Origin: Desmodus rotundus
Lineage: Eukaryota > Chordata > Mammalia > Chiroptera > Phyllostomidae
Direction: 5' to 3'
Length of the DNA stretch: 64,000 nt
NCBI RefSeq assembly: GCF_022682495.2
Contig: NC_071392.1
Location: 57,809,459 to 57,873,458, forward strand
In this document: positions 33,974 to 44,866 of the stretch, piece by piece
How the letters are laid out: each line of letters begins with the position of its first letter
Position numbering within the stretch: the first letter of the stretch is position 1
The notes under the pieces: model-generated
Database searches by the model: none
What the model was told of the DNA's origin: nothing
The model's input: only the letters and a program-made list of their open reading frames with translations
Translations under genes and position numbers: made by a program

Positions 33974-36065
33974 AATATCCTAAAGTTTCCAAAATACAGG
34001 TCTTTTTCCTCATTTCCAATTCGGATGACTTTTCTTTTTCATGTCTGATTGCTGTGGCTAGGACTTCCATAAATAGGTTAAAGAGGGTTGGTGAAAGCAG
34101 GCATCTTTGTCTTGTCGCTGATCTTCATGGGAAAGCTCTAAGTTTTTGTCCATTGAGTACGATATTGGCTGTAGGTGTCTCATATATAGCCTTTATTATG
34201 TCAAGGGATACTCCCTCTATTCCCACTTTGCTGAGTGTTTTTATCATAAATAGGGTGCTGTACCTTATCAAATTTTTTTCCACATCTATTGATATTATCA
34301 TGTGATTTTTGTCTTTCATTTTCTTAAGTGGTATATTATGTTTATTGATTTGCAAATATTGTACCATCCTTGCATACCACTTAATCATGGTATATGATGA
34401 TAAAAGTATTTCTAGATGCAATTTGCCAATTATTTTGTTGAGGATTTTAGCATGTATGTTCATCAGCAATATTGGCCTGAAGTTTTCTTTCTTTGTTGTG
34501 TCTTTATCTGGTTTTGGGATTAGGATGATGCTGGCTTCAAAAAAAAGAGTTTGGCAGTCTTCCATCTTCTTGAATTTTTTGGAAATCATCTGTGGAGGAT
34601 GGGTATTAGCTCTACCTTAAATGTTTTGTAAAATTCTCCTGTGAAACTGTCTGGTCCAGGGCTTTTGTGTATCAGAAGCTTCTTTATAAGTGTTTCAATT
34701 TCATCAGGTGTTATTGGTCTGTTCAGATTTTCTGTTTATTCTTCATTGAGGGTTGGAAGATTATACTTTTCTAGGACTTTGTGCATTTCAGTTAGGGTCT
34801 CAAATTTCTTGGCATACAGTTCTTTGTAGTAATTTCTTACAATCCTTTGTATTTCTGTGGTATTGGTTGTAATCTCTCCTCTTTCATTTTAAATTGTGTT
34901 TATTTGGGTCCTCTCTCTTTTTTTCTTGATGAACCTGCTTAAAGGTTTGTCGATATTTTTTTATCTTTTCAGAGAAACAGCTCCTGGATTCATTGATCTT
35001 TAGAATTGTGCTTTTATTCTCTATGTCACTTAATCCTGCTCTGATCTTGGTTATTTCTTTCCTTCTACTTGCTCTGGCTTGTCTTTGTTGTTGTTCCTCA
35101 AGTTCTTGTGGGCATAGGGTTAGGTTGTTGGAAGTGTTTCTATCTTTTATAGGTAGGCCTGTATCACCATGAACTTCCTTCTTAGGACTGCCTTCATTAT
35201 GTCCCATAAGTTTTGGATTGTTGTGAGTTCATTTTCATTTGTTACCAGAAACTTTTTGATTTCTTCTCTAATCTCATTCTTCACCCATTCATTGTTTAAT
35301 GACATGCTATTCAATCACCATAAGTTTGAGTGTTTTGGGTTTTTTCTTTGATGTTGGTTTCTAGTTTCAGTCCCTTGTGGTCAGAGAAAATGCTTGATAT
35401 GATTTCAATTTTCTTGAATTTTTTGAGGCATTTTTGTGTCCTATCTTGTAGTCTTTCTTTAAAATGTACCATGTGCACTTGTAAAGAATGTGTATTTAGC
35501 TTCTTTGAGATGAAAGGCTCTCTCTATATATATCAGTTAAGTCCATTTTATCTACCGCATTGTTCAATGCCACAATATCTTTGTTAATATTTTGTTTGGA
35601 AGATCTATCCATTCTTGACAGTGTGGTGTTAAAATCTCCTACTATAATTGTGTTGCTGTCAATATCTTTCATGAAGTCTTCCAAGATTTTCTTTATGTAT
35701 GTGGGTGCTCCTATGTTGGCTGCACATATATTTACAATATTTATGTCTTCTTGATGGATTCTTCCCTTGAGGGTTATGAAGTGACCTTCAGTGTCTCTTT
35801 TTATCACCTTTGTTTTAAAGTCTATTTTGTCTGATATGAGTAATGCTACCCCGTTTTTTTTGTCTTGTCAATTTGCTTGGAATATTTGTTTCCAGCCCTT
35901 CACTTTCAGTCTGTGTAGGTCTTTTGTTCTGAGGTGTTTCTCCTGTAGGCAGCATATGTATGGATCATGTTTTCTTATCCATTCAGCTATTCTATGTCTT
36001 TTGATTGGAGCATTTAATCCATTTACGTTTAAGGTTATTATTGATAGGTAGTTATTCATTGCCAT
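33974..36065 (-). pseudogene. L1 ORF2 N-terminal and RT part, broken
   Basis: The endonuclease start is at 36065 (MAMNNYLSIITLNVNGLN) and the VGDFNTTLSRMDRSS motif is near 35650. Frames then break repeatedly (35807-35496, 35207-34884, 34589-34125). An RT-region phrase, NFRPILLMNIHAKILNKII, is visible. Not translatable. Confidence 0.85.
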
Positions 36066-36111
36066 TTTTTCCTACCTGTGTTCCTCTCTCTTTCTCTTTT
36101 CCTTCCTTTCC

Positions 36112-37000
36112 TTAAAGCATTCCCTTTAGCATCTCTTGCAGAGCTGGTTTGGTGGAGGTACATTCTTTTAGACTTCTTTTGTCTGGGAAACTCTTTATTT
36201 GGCCTTCTATCTTGATTGAGAGCCTTGCTGGGTAAAGTAGCCTTGGTTGCAGGCTTCTGGTTCTCATTATTTGGAATATATTTTGCCATTCTCTTCTGGC
36301 TGGGAACGTTTCCATTGAAAAGTCAGCTGCTAACCTTATTGGGGCCCCTTTGTATGTTACTTCCTGTTTCTCCCTTGCTGCCTTTAAGATCCTCTCTTTG
36401 TCTTGGAATTTTGCCATTTTCATTATCATGTGTCTTGCTGTGGACCTCTTTGGGTTCCTCTTGCTTGGGGCTTTCTGTGTTTCCTGGATCTGTGTGACTT
36501 TTTCTCTCCTCAGATTAGGGAAATTTTCCATCATTACTTTTTCAAGCAGGTTTTCTATCTCTTGCTCTTCTTCTTCTCCTTCTGATATCCCTATTATACA
36601 GATATTATTACATTTCCTGTTGTCCTGCATTTCCCTTGACCCCTCTTCATTCTTTCTGAGCCTCTTTTCCTTTTCTTGCTCATTCTGGGTGTTTTTTCTA
36701 CCTTGTCCTCCAGTTTGCTGATCTGATCCTCTGCTTCATCGAGCCTTCTTTTGATTCCTTCTACTGTGTTCTTCAGTTCAGAAATTGTATTCTTCATTTC
36801 CTCTTGGCCTTTGTTGATAGTTTCTATTTCCTTTTTATGTTGGTATAGTTTGCAGTGAGTTCATTGTAGTTTTGCTGTAGTTTTTGCTAATTCTCTGTGA
36901 GCTCATTGAACTTCCTGATAACCAGTGTTAGAACTCAATATCTGATAGTTGAGTTGACTCCATTTCATTTAGTGTTCTTTCTGAGGCTTCTCCTTTCCTT
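36112..37000 (-). pseudogene. L1 ORF1, broken in the coiled-coil part
   Basis: The RRM and C-terminal domain are open from 36630 to 36112 (172 codons; CNNICIIGISEG then RHMIMKMAKFQDKERILKA). The coiled-coil part (36797-36594, MKNTISELKNTVEGIKRRLD) is in another frame, and the N-terminus near 37000 has further shifts. The RRM Arg codon seen elsewhere has become Cys (NICIIGI). Confidence 0.85.
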
Positions 37001-39325
37001 TCATTTGTGGATTGTCTTTGTCTTGCCATTTTTTGTGAAACTCTTCTTGTTAGCCTCTGCTTCTTAAATTGATCTGTTATGACCCTCAGGGTCTATGGTG
37101 TAGGCTTCTACAATAGAATACCTGTGAGTTTCAATGGTACAATCTCCTTGATCTGCTGAGCTTACTCGTTTTGGGCTGTCCTTTATGTTGTCTCTGTGTA
37201 TGTCTTTCAGTTTTGATTGTTGTTGCCTCTTTCTTTGGTGGGTCCTTCCCTCCAGCTGGTTAACTGAACTGCAGGTGATTCTGTCCACTACCTCTTGCAT
37301 TCTGTTGTGCAGGTGTGGGCAAGTTGTGTTGAAGCTGGTTCTTATGTGTGTACCAGGTTTTGAGGATTCCCTCTTGCTCTTGTTCAGTTGCTTGCTCGGA
37401 GTAATTTCTCTAGTATTTAGTTGTATTTCCAAATAGGTCCTGGGTTGAGTTAGTGTGGCTTCCACTGCCTCCTTCACCTTCTTCTGCTGTTATCTTTTGG
37501 TGGTTCCTTTGTTGGTGGGTTTGCTGTTCCAGGAGGTATCTTGGTGTTCACAGCTTCTACCTACTCTTTTTTTGGTGATTGCAGGGGGAAGGCAAAATGG
37601 TTTAAGACAGCAGGAGTGTGTTCTATGATATTTAAAGTACCAGCCCTTAGAGAAGAGATAGGAGATCCTTTGGACATGTATAGTGTTAACCATGATATTT
37701 TACCCACCTAGCCACTTTTTAGAAAGTGTAGAAAGAAGATAAGACTTTTGTTGCGGTGGGGCAATTGTGAGTCACATCTAGAAAGCTGTGAGCTTGTGGG
37801 AGATCTGATTATGAGGTAAGTGAGAGCAAAGGATGGAAAATAGGTGTAATGTGTGAGAGAATAGAGTTAACCACAACAGTAATAAAATTCAGGAAACAGT
37901 TTAGTGGGCTAAGATATGGGAGGGATGCTGTGTAGTATTTACAATTGTATGGAACAGCTATTATTTATGATAATAATGGAGCAACAATCATATGATAGAA
38001 TCTATGTAATCTGGATAACAATTATAGGAAGTATAGGACCTAAAGTAGTGTGCTAATGGAAGACAAGTGAAGTGAAAGTCAGTAAATTAACAATACATTA
38101 TGAAAGAGAGAACAAGGGAAACCAGTCAAACAATACAATTTAACCAGTGAAGCAAAGAGGACTATACAGAAAGAAGGGAAATACAAAAATACTAATAAAG
38201 TGAAAGATGTAAGAATAATGGAAAAATAATAATACAAGTCTATAATGATTTGCAAGTTCACTGGAGTCACAAAATGAAATTTGTTTCACTGTCTCAGTTG
38301 TTGGGATGCCCCCTCTTTGGGTTCAACTCTGGTCTTTTCAGTGTTTAGGTTTTATTATCTCTCTTGTGAGAATTTTAATAAAAAGGAAGAAGAAGAAGGA
38401 AGAAGGAATAAAAAAGTAGAGAAGGAAGGATAGGAAGGAGTTAAAAGAAAAAAATAAATTAAATAAAGAATTACTTTAAAAAAAAACACAAAAAAGTTTC
38501 CTGCTGGCTTCAAACTAGCCTGCTGGCCAGGCTAGTTTGCTGGTCTTCCTGGCTACAGCAGGCTGAGAGACGATTGGTTTTGCTTTTCTCCCTTCCTGAT
38601 TGGCACTCAGCCAGCCTCCAGCTCAGTTCCCCAGAAGCCTCAGGTCCCTCAGGTTTGGGTGCCCAATCTCCCCGGTGCTTCAGGTGTGAGCACAGAACCT
38701 TCTGCGCTACCGCACTACATGAACCTGGTTGGGGAGGAGGCTGGAGCGGCTGCTGCAGGAGAATTCCCCAAACAGCTGCCGAGTATCTCTTTTTTCACTT
38801 TTTATTTTTAAGAAATTCCTCCTGTCCAAGCCTGCAGCTCCATCCTAGGTCCTCTCACACAGTCCACCTCTTTAGCTAGATCGGGGACTATCCATGCAGA
38901 GCCCATCATGGTCCAGCTCTCAACTACCCCCAGCCAGTGTCCATGGATTGTCTCCATCCTTATTCCCCTCTCTACGACTTCAAGCAACCAGGTCTCTCTG
39001 GTGCCACTCAAACCTTGTTTGGCAGGGGAGGGAGCCATTGTCCCAGCCAAAGAACCCTGTGGAAGATGTAGTGGGGCACCGGGCCTGGGGCTGTAGCCAC
39101 CCTGGTCCCCGTGCTTGTCCCAGGGACCTTATTGTCCTGAAGAACTATCCTTATCATCTGATTTTTCCATGTCCTCTACAATTTTTGGTCTCCACTCTTC
39201 ATATATGCTGGGGTACCATTGGCTGTTTGGTCTGTTCCTCAGTAGATTGGCTAGGTGTTTCACCCATGTGAAGGGGGAAGTGGACTCTGTTCTCACCTAT
39301 CTCTCCACCATCTTCCCAAGCTTAT
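37001..39325 (-). promoter_or_regulatory. L1 5'UTR, longer variant
   Basis: The ORF1-proximal part and the distal CpG-containing part (38500-39325) match the two other L1 5'UTRs. Between them lies roughly 1 kb of extra sequence (about 37170-38300), part of which resembles 2380-2470. The homopurine tract is at 38375-38480. Confidence 0.65.
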
Positions 39326-39328
39326 CAT

Positions 39329-39535
39329 GTACCATATTTTTTGGACTATAAGACACACTTCCCCCTCCCCAAATTTGGGAAGAAAATGGGGGTGTGTCTT
39401 GTTGTCCGAATGTAGCTTACCTGGCTCATTTGGTGGGGGGGCTGTGGTGGAGTGGGGCTTTTTCTTATTTTCCTCCTCTAAAACCTAGGTACATCTTACG
39501 GTCCCATGCATCTTATAGTCCGAAAAATACAGTAC
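39329..39535. mobile_element. 207-bp terminal-inverted-repeat element (MITE-like DNA transposon)
   Basis: The left end GTACCATATTTTTTGGACTA and the inverted right end GTACTGTATTTTTCGGACTA match over about 27 bases with a few differences and continue TAAGA[C/T][A/G]CA. The GGACTATAAGA motif also recurs inside in inverted form (39389-39408, 39489-39503). There is no coding capacity. The TSD could be TA within GTAC. That would fit a Tc1/mariner-like element, but the superfamily is not certain. Confidence 0.75.
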
Positions 39536-40060
39536 TTTTTATCCTTCAATTTGGTTATGTGATGTACATTTATTGGTTTGCATGTATTGTACCAGCAGTT
39601 CATCCACAGTATAAATCCCTCTTCATTGTGGTGTATGATCTTTTTAATGTATTACTAGATTGGATTTACTAATATTCTGTTGAGGATATCAGTGTCAATA
39701 TTCATTAGGTATATTGGCCTATAATTGGCTTTCTTTATAGCGTCTTTATTTGGTTTTTGAATTAGGTAATGTTGGCTTCATAAAACGTGCTTGGAAGTCT
39801 TCCCTCCTCTAAAATTTTTGGAATAGATGTTAGTTCTTCTTTGAATGTTTGGTAAAATCCATTTGTGAAGTTATCCAATCCAAGACTCTTGTTTGCTGGG
39901 AGTGTTTGATTTCTGTTTCAAATTCTTTAGTTATGAGTTTACTAAGATTTTCTGATTCTTCCTGATTGAGTTTTGCAAGATTGCATGTTTCTAGAATTTT
40001 TCTGTTTCACTCAGGTTGTCCAATTTTTGGCATTTGGTTGTACATAGTTTAATTTTAATT
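39536..40060 (-). mobile_element. Old L1 ORF2 fragment (RT region)
   Basis: Complement of L1 reverse-transcriptase text: GGTTTGCATGTATTGTACCA, TCTGTTGAGGATATCAGTGT, ATTGGCCTATAATTGGCTTT. It is highly diverged, with no open frame and no 3' end. Confidence 0.75.
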
Positions 40061-40184
40061 TAAAGTAAAGAAATAAAACTCAGGAAGCACTTGATTATCT
40101 TTGCTCTCTGCAGCAAGCATAGTTTCTGACCTAGAGGTGACACCCTTCAGTTCCTGATGTATGTGCCAAACAAAAAGAGGTGAT

Positions 40185-40385
40185 GATTTCAGAGTCAGTC
40201 ATACCTGGGTGTAATTTCTGCTCCAACTCTCAGTTGCTGTATGATCCTGGCCAGGTTTCTTATCTGATTATCAGCCTCCTTATTCATAAAATAAAGATTA
40301 CAGCACCTATTCTGCATGGTGGTTGTAAAGGTACAAAAAAAGTGACAGGCACCCAGTAGGTACTTAACAAATATAAATACTCTCA
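40185..40385 (+). mobile_element. MIR SINE
   Basis: Classic MIR core order: CTGGGTGTAATTTCTGCTCC, GCTGTATGATCCTGGCCAGG, CAGCCTCCTTATTCATAAAA, GGTTGTAAAGG, GGCACCCAGTAGGTACTTAA. MIRs are ancient mammalian tRNA-derived SINEs. Confidence 0.88.
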
Positions 40386-40461
40386 TTCTTTCTTCTACTG
40401 TATGGGTATATTTTATAGGGACATCTGAAGGTTATAAGGAAATCTAGACTTGTTGGTTCAA

Positions 40462-40666
40462 TCCAGGATTTCTTAGATTCAACACTGTTGACATTAAGGG
40501 CCAGAAATTCTTTGAGACTTCCCAACTGGGACTGTCTTTGTGTTGTAGGATGTTTACAAGTTACACCACCATCATCATCTCCAATTGTAACAACCAAAAG
40601 TGTCTTCAGGCATGGACAAATATCTCCTTGGAGGCAAAACAACTCCCTCTTGTGAAGCACTGCTTT
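40462..40666 (-). mobile_element. MER20 (hAT-Charlie DNA transposon remnant)
   Basis: The plus strand reads CACTGTTGACATTAAGGGCC, CTTTGTGTTGTAGGATGTTT, TAACAACCAAAAGTGTCTTC and CAAATATCTCCTTGGAGG, which is the complement of the MER20 consensus as I remember it. MER20 is a placental-mammal element. Confidence 0.8.
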
Positions 40667-40746
40667 AATGTTTTAATATGGAAATAGTTTGTAGAAAAAA
40701 AGTGTCACATGAGCACTTTTTAATAAGGGTAGCAACATTTCGCAGG

Positions 40747-40791
40747 AATATATATATATGTATATATTATATATGTTATATATATATGCTT
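40747..40791. repeat. AT-dinucleotide microsatellite
   Basis: Imperfect TA repeats with TGTA interruptions. Confidence 0.85.
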
Positions 40792-41598
40792 ATAGTTTTA
40801 TAAAAATACAATTAACATTGGAATAAGTTATATATTAGACATCCGGTTACTGGGCCAACAAAATCCAGCCTCTGAACAGTGATCAGGGCTCTGTGCAAGT
40901 CAAGCCTGAATATACATTCTGACTCCCTTTTCATTGATTCAGAAGAGAACCTTGCATTTGCTTTCATCATTTGTGTCCTATGAGTCCCTCCTGCACTTAA
41001 TCAAGGGCAAACCTTAGAGGGAGGACACACCACTGAGGGAATCAAGTTCCCTGTGGAATACCTCTAGGGGTTTCAGGACAGGTCACTCAGTCCTGGGACG
41101 TGTCTCACTCTTTCAGGCCTGCTGCTGTGCAGGAGATTCAGTGCCACAGTTCAGTTTTTCCACAGACCAGGAAGGAATAACTTACAAAGTAAACCATTTG
41201 GTGGAGATGCCAGCACCTAGCTGAACTCATGCTTAGCTGTGGAAATGGGAGACTAACTTAGAGCCAAAACCTGAACTCATCTGGCAAGAATGTGCACCCA
41301 GCAAAGGGTTGGAAAACAATGCTGGCTGTGAAGAGGAGCAAGGAACAGGGAAGTGCAGTTCAGCAAGAGTGAGAAGGAGTTACAAAGATTCAGAACTCTA
41401 CTTCCCTTGTACTTCTTATAGGACAACTCCATAGCTATGAAGTTCTTATTGTTGATACTTGCCCCTGCTGATTGCAATGTGTTCGCTTTTCGAAGGCAGT
41501 TCTGTTTTAACTTCCACTAGCAATCAATAGCCCTGAAAACTGGTCTTCCAGGGAGCTTAGCTGTGTAGAGCAGCTAAGAGGGCTCAAACTATAAGGTG
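40792..41598. other. Unique intron sequence
   Basis: No exon, RNA gene or repeat recognised. Confidence 0.5.
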
Positions 41599-41735
41599 AA
41601 TTTGGCAAAAGAGCAGGATACAAAGTGAATATTCAGGAATCAATGCCATTTTTGTACACCAACAATGAAATATCAGAAAGAGAAACTAGGGGATAAAATC
41701 CATTTGCCATAGCAACATTGCTTCTTAAACTTTAG
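41599..41735 (+). mobile_element. Short L1 ORF2 fragment
   Basis: GAATTTGGCAAAAGAGCAGG, then TTTTTGTACACCAACAATGA and AGAAAGAGAAACTAGG, are the ORF2 text that follows the FADD motif. Confidence 0.8.
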
Positions 41736-42109
41736 TCAGTAGCAGCAGAACTTGTTTTAAATGCAAAGACAGACTAATATCCATGTATTTTAACATAAAG
41801 CCAAGAAATTTAGATGCCAAGAAAATGTTGCCACCTTGGAATAACATGGCCATAGAGTCCCTCCAAAGAATGAGAAGAAAACTAGCTATTCATGCAAATT
41901 TTTCTAATGGGAAACAACAGACTTTCACTCAATTTTCAATATATGAGAACTTGAAAACAGAAGTTACAAAAAGGAAGAAAATAGTAATAAAGGTTAAAGC
42001 ATGGGAATATACACTGTGTGGGAACCTCATAAAGATTTTATGTGCTTGAAGAATTAGGTTGAAGTCTTTTGAAGATAGTGACAATGTAGGTAAGAGGTGA
42101 GACCACTTA
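41736..42109. other. Unique or unresolved intron sequence
   Basis: Nothing recognised. Confidence 0.4.
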
Positions 42110-42838
42110 CTCATTCACCCAACTGGAAAACCTAGCCAATCTTCCAAAGAACAGAGTGAACAGTCAACAGAATACCAGTTAATATGAAGATTGAAAGCCA
42201 AATTGTGCACAGGACACTTAAAAATGGGTACATATAAGACAAGGTGGAAGTGATTAATACCACTATACCTGCTTGAGGGGAGAATCCACCAACAAAAGAG
42301 CCACTGACAGGTAAAGCTAAAGTACAAAAAGAGAACCCACACAGAGGAAAGGGCAACCTTAGAGCATCCAGACAAGGAGATCAAAGAGATGTCACCACTG
42401 AGTCCCACAGAATGCCTACAACAGATGTTTACCTTACAAAGACAATTGGCAAAGCAGAGCATCTGGAATTGCAGAAACAAATAAAAAAAGTCCCCTGAAA
42501 TGGGGAGACAAAGAAGGAACCCCCAATCAGAAGGAATGGTAGATTCCCCAGTAAAAGAGTTAAATGAAATGGAGGCAAGCAAAATATCAGGTATAGATTT
42601 TTTTAAAAAATAGTAATAGGGATGCACAAGAAACCTGGACAATTACAAGGAACTGAGAGGGAACTACAACAGTATGGAAAAGGAAATAGAAACTATAAGC
42701 AAGAACCAGGAAGAAATGAGGAATACAATCTGAAATAAAAAATACACTAAAAGGAAATGAAATGAAATGCAACAACATACGAACCATAAGGGAAAAAAAG
42801 GAGAAGAAAAGAGGCAAGGAAAATAAAATCTGTTTCAA
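42110..42838 (+). mobile_element. L1 5' part (5'UTR end and start of ORF1), split by HAL1
   Basis: L1 5'UTR-like sequence (TTAATACCACTATACCTGCT, AGAGATGTCACCACTGAG) is followed by an ORF1 start at 42500 (MGRQRRNPQSEG, parallel to the ORF1 start at 26477). The coiled-coil region then runs to 42838, where the HAL1 interrupts it. The L1 resumes at 44867. Confidence 0.78.
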
Positions 42839-42856
42839 AAACTAATAACAGGAGGC

Positions 42857-42872
42857 AACCAAGATGGCGGTG
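42857..42872 (+). promoter_or_regulatory. YY1-like site at HAL1 5' end
   Basis: ACCAAGATGGCGGTG lies within 20 bases of the element start. It is close to the YY1 consensus and sits where L1 5'UTRs carry this site. Confidence 0.65.
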
Positions 42873-43585
42873 TAGGTAGACACACTGTGCCTCCTTGCAC
42901 AACCAGAACTGACAGAAAATCGAACAGTAAGGAAGTCCGACACCAAGGAGATAAAAAAAGAAACATAAATCCAAACCAGTAGGAGGGACAGAGACAGGAA
43001 CCGGGGCGGAGAGGACTCGAGTGGCCGTGGTGGGACAGAGACTGGCGGACTGTGGGACCAACAGGGCAAGCAGTCTGACCACTAACAGACACTGCGACCC
43101 CACATTCGCTCACAGATAAACCGAGAGGGCTGGACTCAGAGTGGTGGAGAATGGGGCAGGCAGAGCAGCGGGTAGCACCCCACAGCCCCACATTCGCGCA
43201 CAGATAAACCAGATGAACTGCGGGGAACGAAACAGACCAAGTAACCCAGGGCCCCAGCGCTGGGAAATAAAGCCTCAGACCTCTGATTGAAAACGCCCGT
43301 GGGGGTTGGGGCGGCAGCAGGAGAGACTCCCAGCCTCACAGGAGAGGTCATTGGAGAGACTCACAGGGACCTAGAGAGTGCACAAGCCCACCCACTCGGG
43401 AACCAGCACCAGAGGGGCCCAATTTGATTGTGGGTAGCAGAGGGAGTGGATGAAATCCGGTGGAAAGTGGAGCAGGCCCCATTGCTCCCTCTAAGCCCCT
43501 CCCCCACTTACAGCATCACAGCTCAGTGACCAGCGTTACCCCACCCCGGTGAACACCTAAGGCTCCGCCCCTTAAAGTAACAGAC

Positions 43586-44444
43586 ATGCCAAGACAAAAA
43601 AAAAAAAAAAAGGCCCAAATGACAGAACACTTCAAAGCTCCAGAAAAAATACAACTAAGCAAGGAAGAGATAGCCAACCTATCGGATGCACAGTTCAAAA
43701 CACTGGTGATTAACACGCTCACAGAATTGGTTGAATTTGTTAAAAAACTAGATGAAAAAATGAAGGCTATGCCAAGAGAAACAAAGGAAAATGTACAGGG
43801 AACCAATAGTGACGGGAAGGAAACTGGGACTCAGATCAATGGTGTGGACCAAAAGGAAGAAAGAAACATCCAACCAGAAAAGAATGAAGAAACAAGAATT
43901 CGGAAAAATGAGGAGAGGCTTAGGAACCTCCAGGACATCTTGAAACGTTCCAACATCTGAATTATAGGGGTGCCAGAAGGAGAAGAGGAAGAACAAAAAA
44001 TTGAAAACTTATTTGAACAAATAATGAAGGAGAACTTCCCCAGTCTGGCAAAGGAAATAGACTTCCAGGAAGTCCAGGAAGCTCAGAGAGTCCCAAAGAA
44101 GCTGGACCCAAGGAGGAACACACCAAGGCACATCATAATTACATTACCTAAGATGAAGCAGAAGGAGAGAATCTTAGAAGCAGCAAGAGAAAAGGACACA
44201 GTTATCTACAAAGGGGTTCCCATAAGACTGTCAACTGATTTCTCAAAAGAGACCTTACCGGCAAGAAGGGGCTGGCAAGAAGTATTCCAAGACTGAAAGG
44301 CAAGGGCCTACATCCAAGTTTGCTGTATCCAGCAAAGGTATCATTTAGAATGTAAGGGAAGATACAGTGCTTCTCAGATAAGGTCAAGTTAAAGGAGTTC
44401 TTCATCACCAAGCCCTTATCATATGAAATGTTAAAGGGACTCAC
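43586..44444 (+). pseudogene. HAL1 ORF1, internal TGA and frameshift
   Basis: The start is MPRQKKKKKAQMTE, encoded by a long A run. The coiled-coil part is open to the TGA at 43958-43960 (after DILKRSNI). The RRM continues in the same frame (MPEGEEEEQKIENLFEQIM from 43970) until a deletion near 44294 (CAAGACTGAAAGG, where others have CAAGTCATGAAAGG) shifts the frame. The C-terminal end (KPLSYEMLKGLT) is still visible to 44444. Apart from these two lesions it is very close to the copies at 28386 and 33766. Confidence 0.87.
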
Positions 44445-44866
44445 CTAAGAAAAAGAAGATAAAAAAATATGAACAGTAAAAATGACAGCGAACTCACAGT
44501 TATTAACACAACCACACCTAAAACAAAAACAAAAGCAAACTAAGAGAACAACTAGAACAGAAACAGAACCACAGAAATGGAGATCACATGGAGGGTTAGC
44601 AATAGGGGATTGGGAGGGGGAGAGAGGGGGGAAAGGTACAGAGAATAAATAGCATAAATGACAGGTGGAAAATAGACAGGGGGAGGGTAAGAATAGTGTA
44701 GGAAATGTAGAAGCCAAAGAACTTATAAGTATGACCCATGGACATGAACTATAGGGGGGGAATGTGGGAGGGAGGTGGTGGGCAGGATGGAGTTGAGTGA
44801 AGGGGCGAAAATAGGACAACTGTAATAGCATAATCAATAAATATATCAAAAACAAACTAATAACAG

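Larger units (their letters stand above)
30455..39325 (-). mobile_element. Older minus-strand L1, split by a short L1 and a HAL1
   Basis: The 3' end lies at about 30455-30720 (C-rich UTR complement). The ORF2 C-terminal part is at 30890-32476, the rest of ORF2 at 33974-36060, ORF1 at 36056-37000 and the 5'UTR at 37001-39325, with a YY1-like AAGATGGTGGA on the minus strand at 39304-39314. Removing the insertions at 32033-32348 and 32490-33960 restores one L1 in one orientation. Some ORF2 sequence between 32476 and 33974 equivalents is deleted. The left half looks older than the right half, so two L1s joined end to end is possible. Confidence 0.72.
42852..44853 (+). mobile_element. Complete HAL1 element with perfect 13-bp TSD
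   Basis: This is the best copy for defining the HAL1 of this genome: about 2.0 kb, with a 5' leader of about 735 bp, one ORF1 and a 3'UTR of about 400 bp ending TAATCAATAAATATATC and A-rich. AAACTAATAACAG flanks it exactly at 42839-42851 and 44854-44866. It interrupts L1 ORF1. No ORF2 is present. Confidence 0.93.

Noticed and set aside
39329..39535. Assignment of the inverted-repeat element to piggyBac or SPIN
   Set aside because: piggyBac needs TTAA target sites, and the ends do not match my memory of SPIN; the family was left open.
40747..40791. Possible cruciform or functional palindrome
   Set aside because: Simple TA-rich microsatellite; self-complementarity is trivial.
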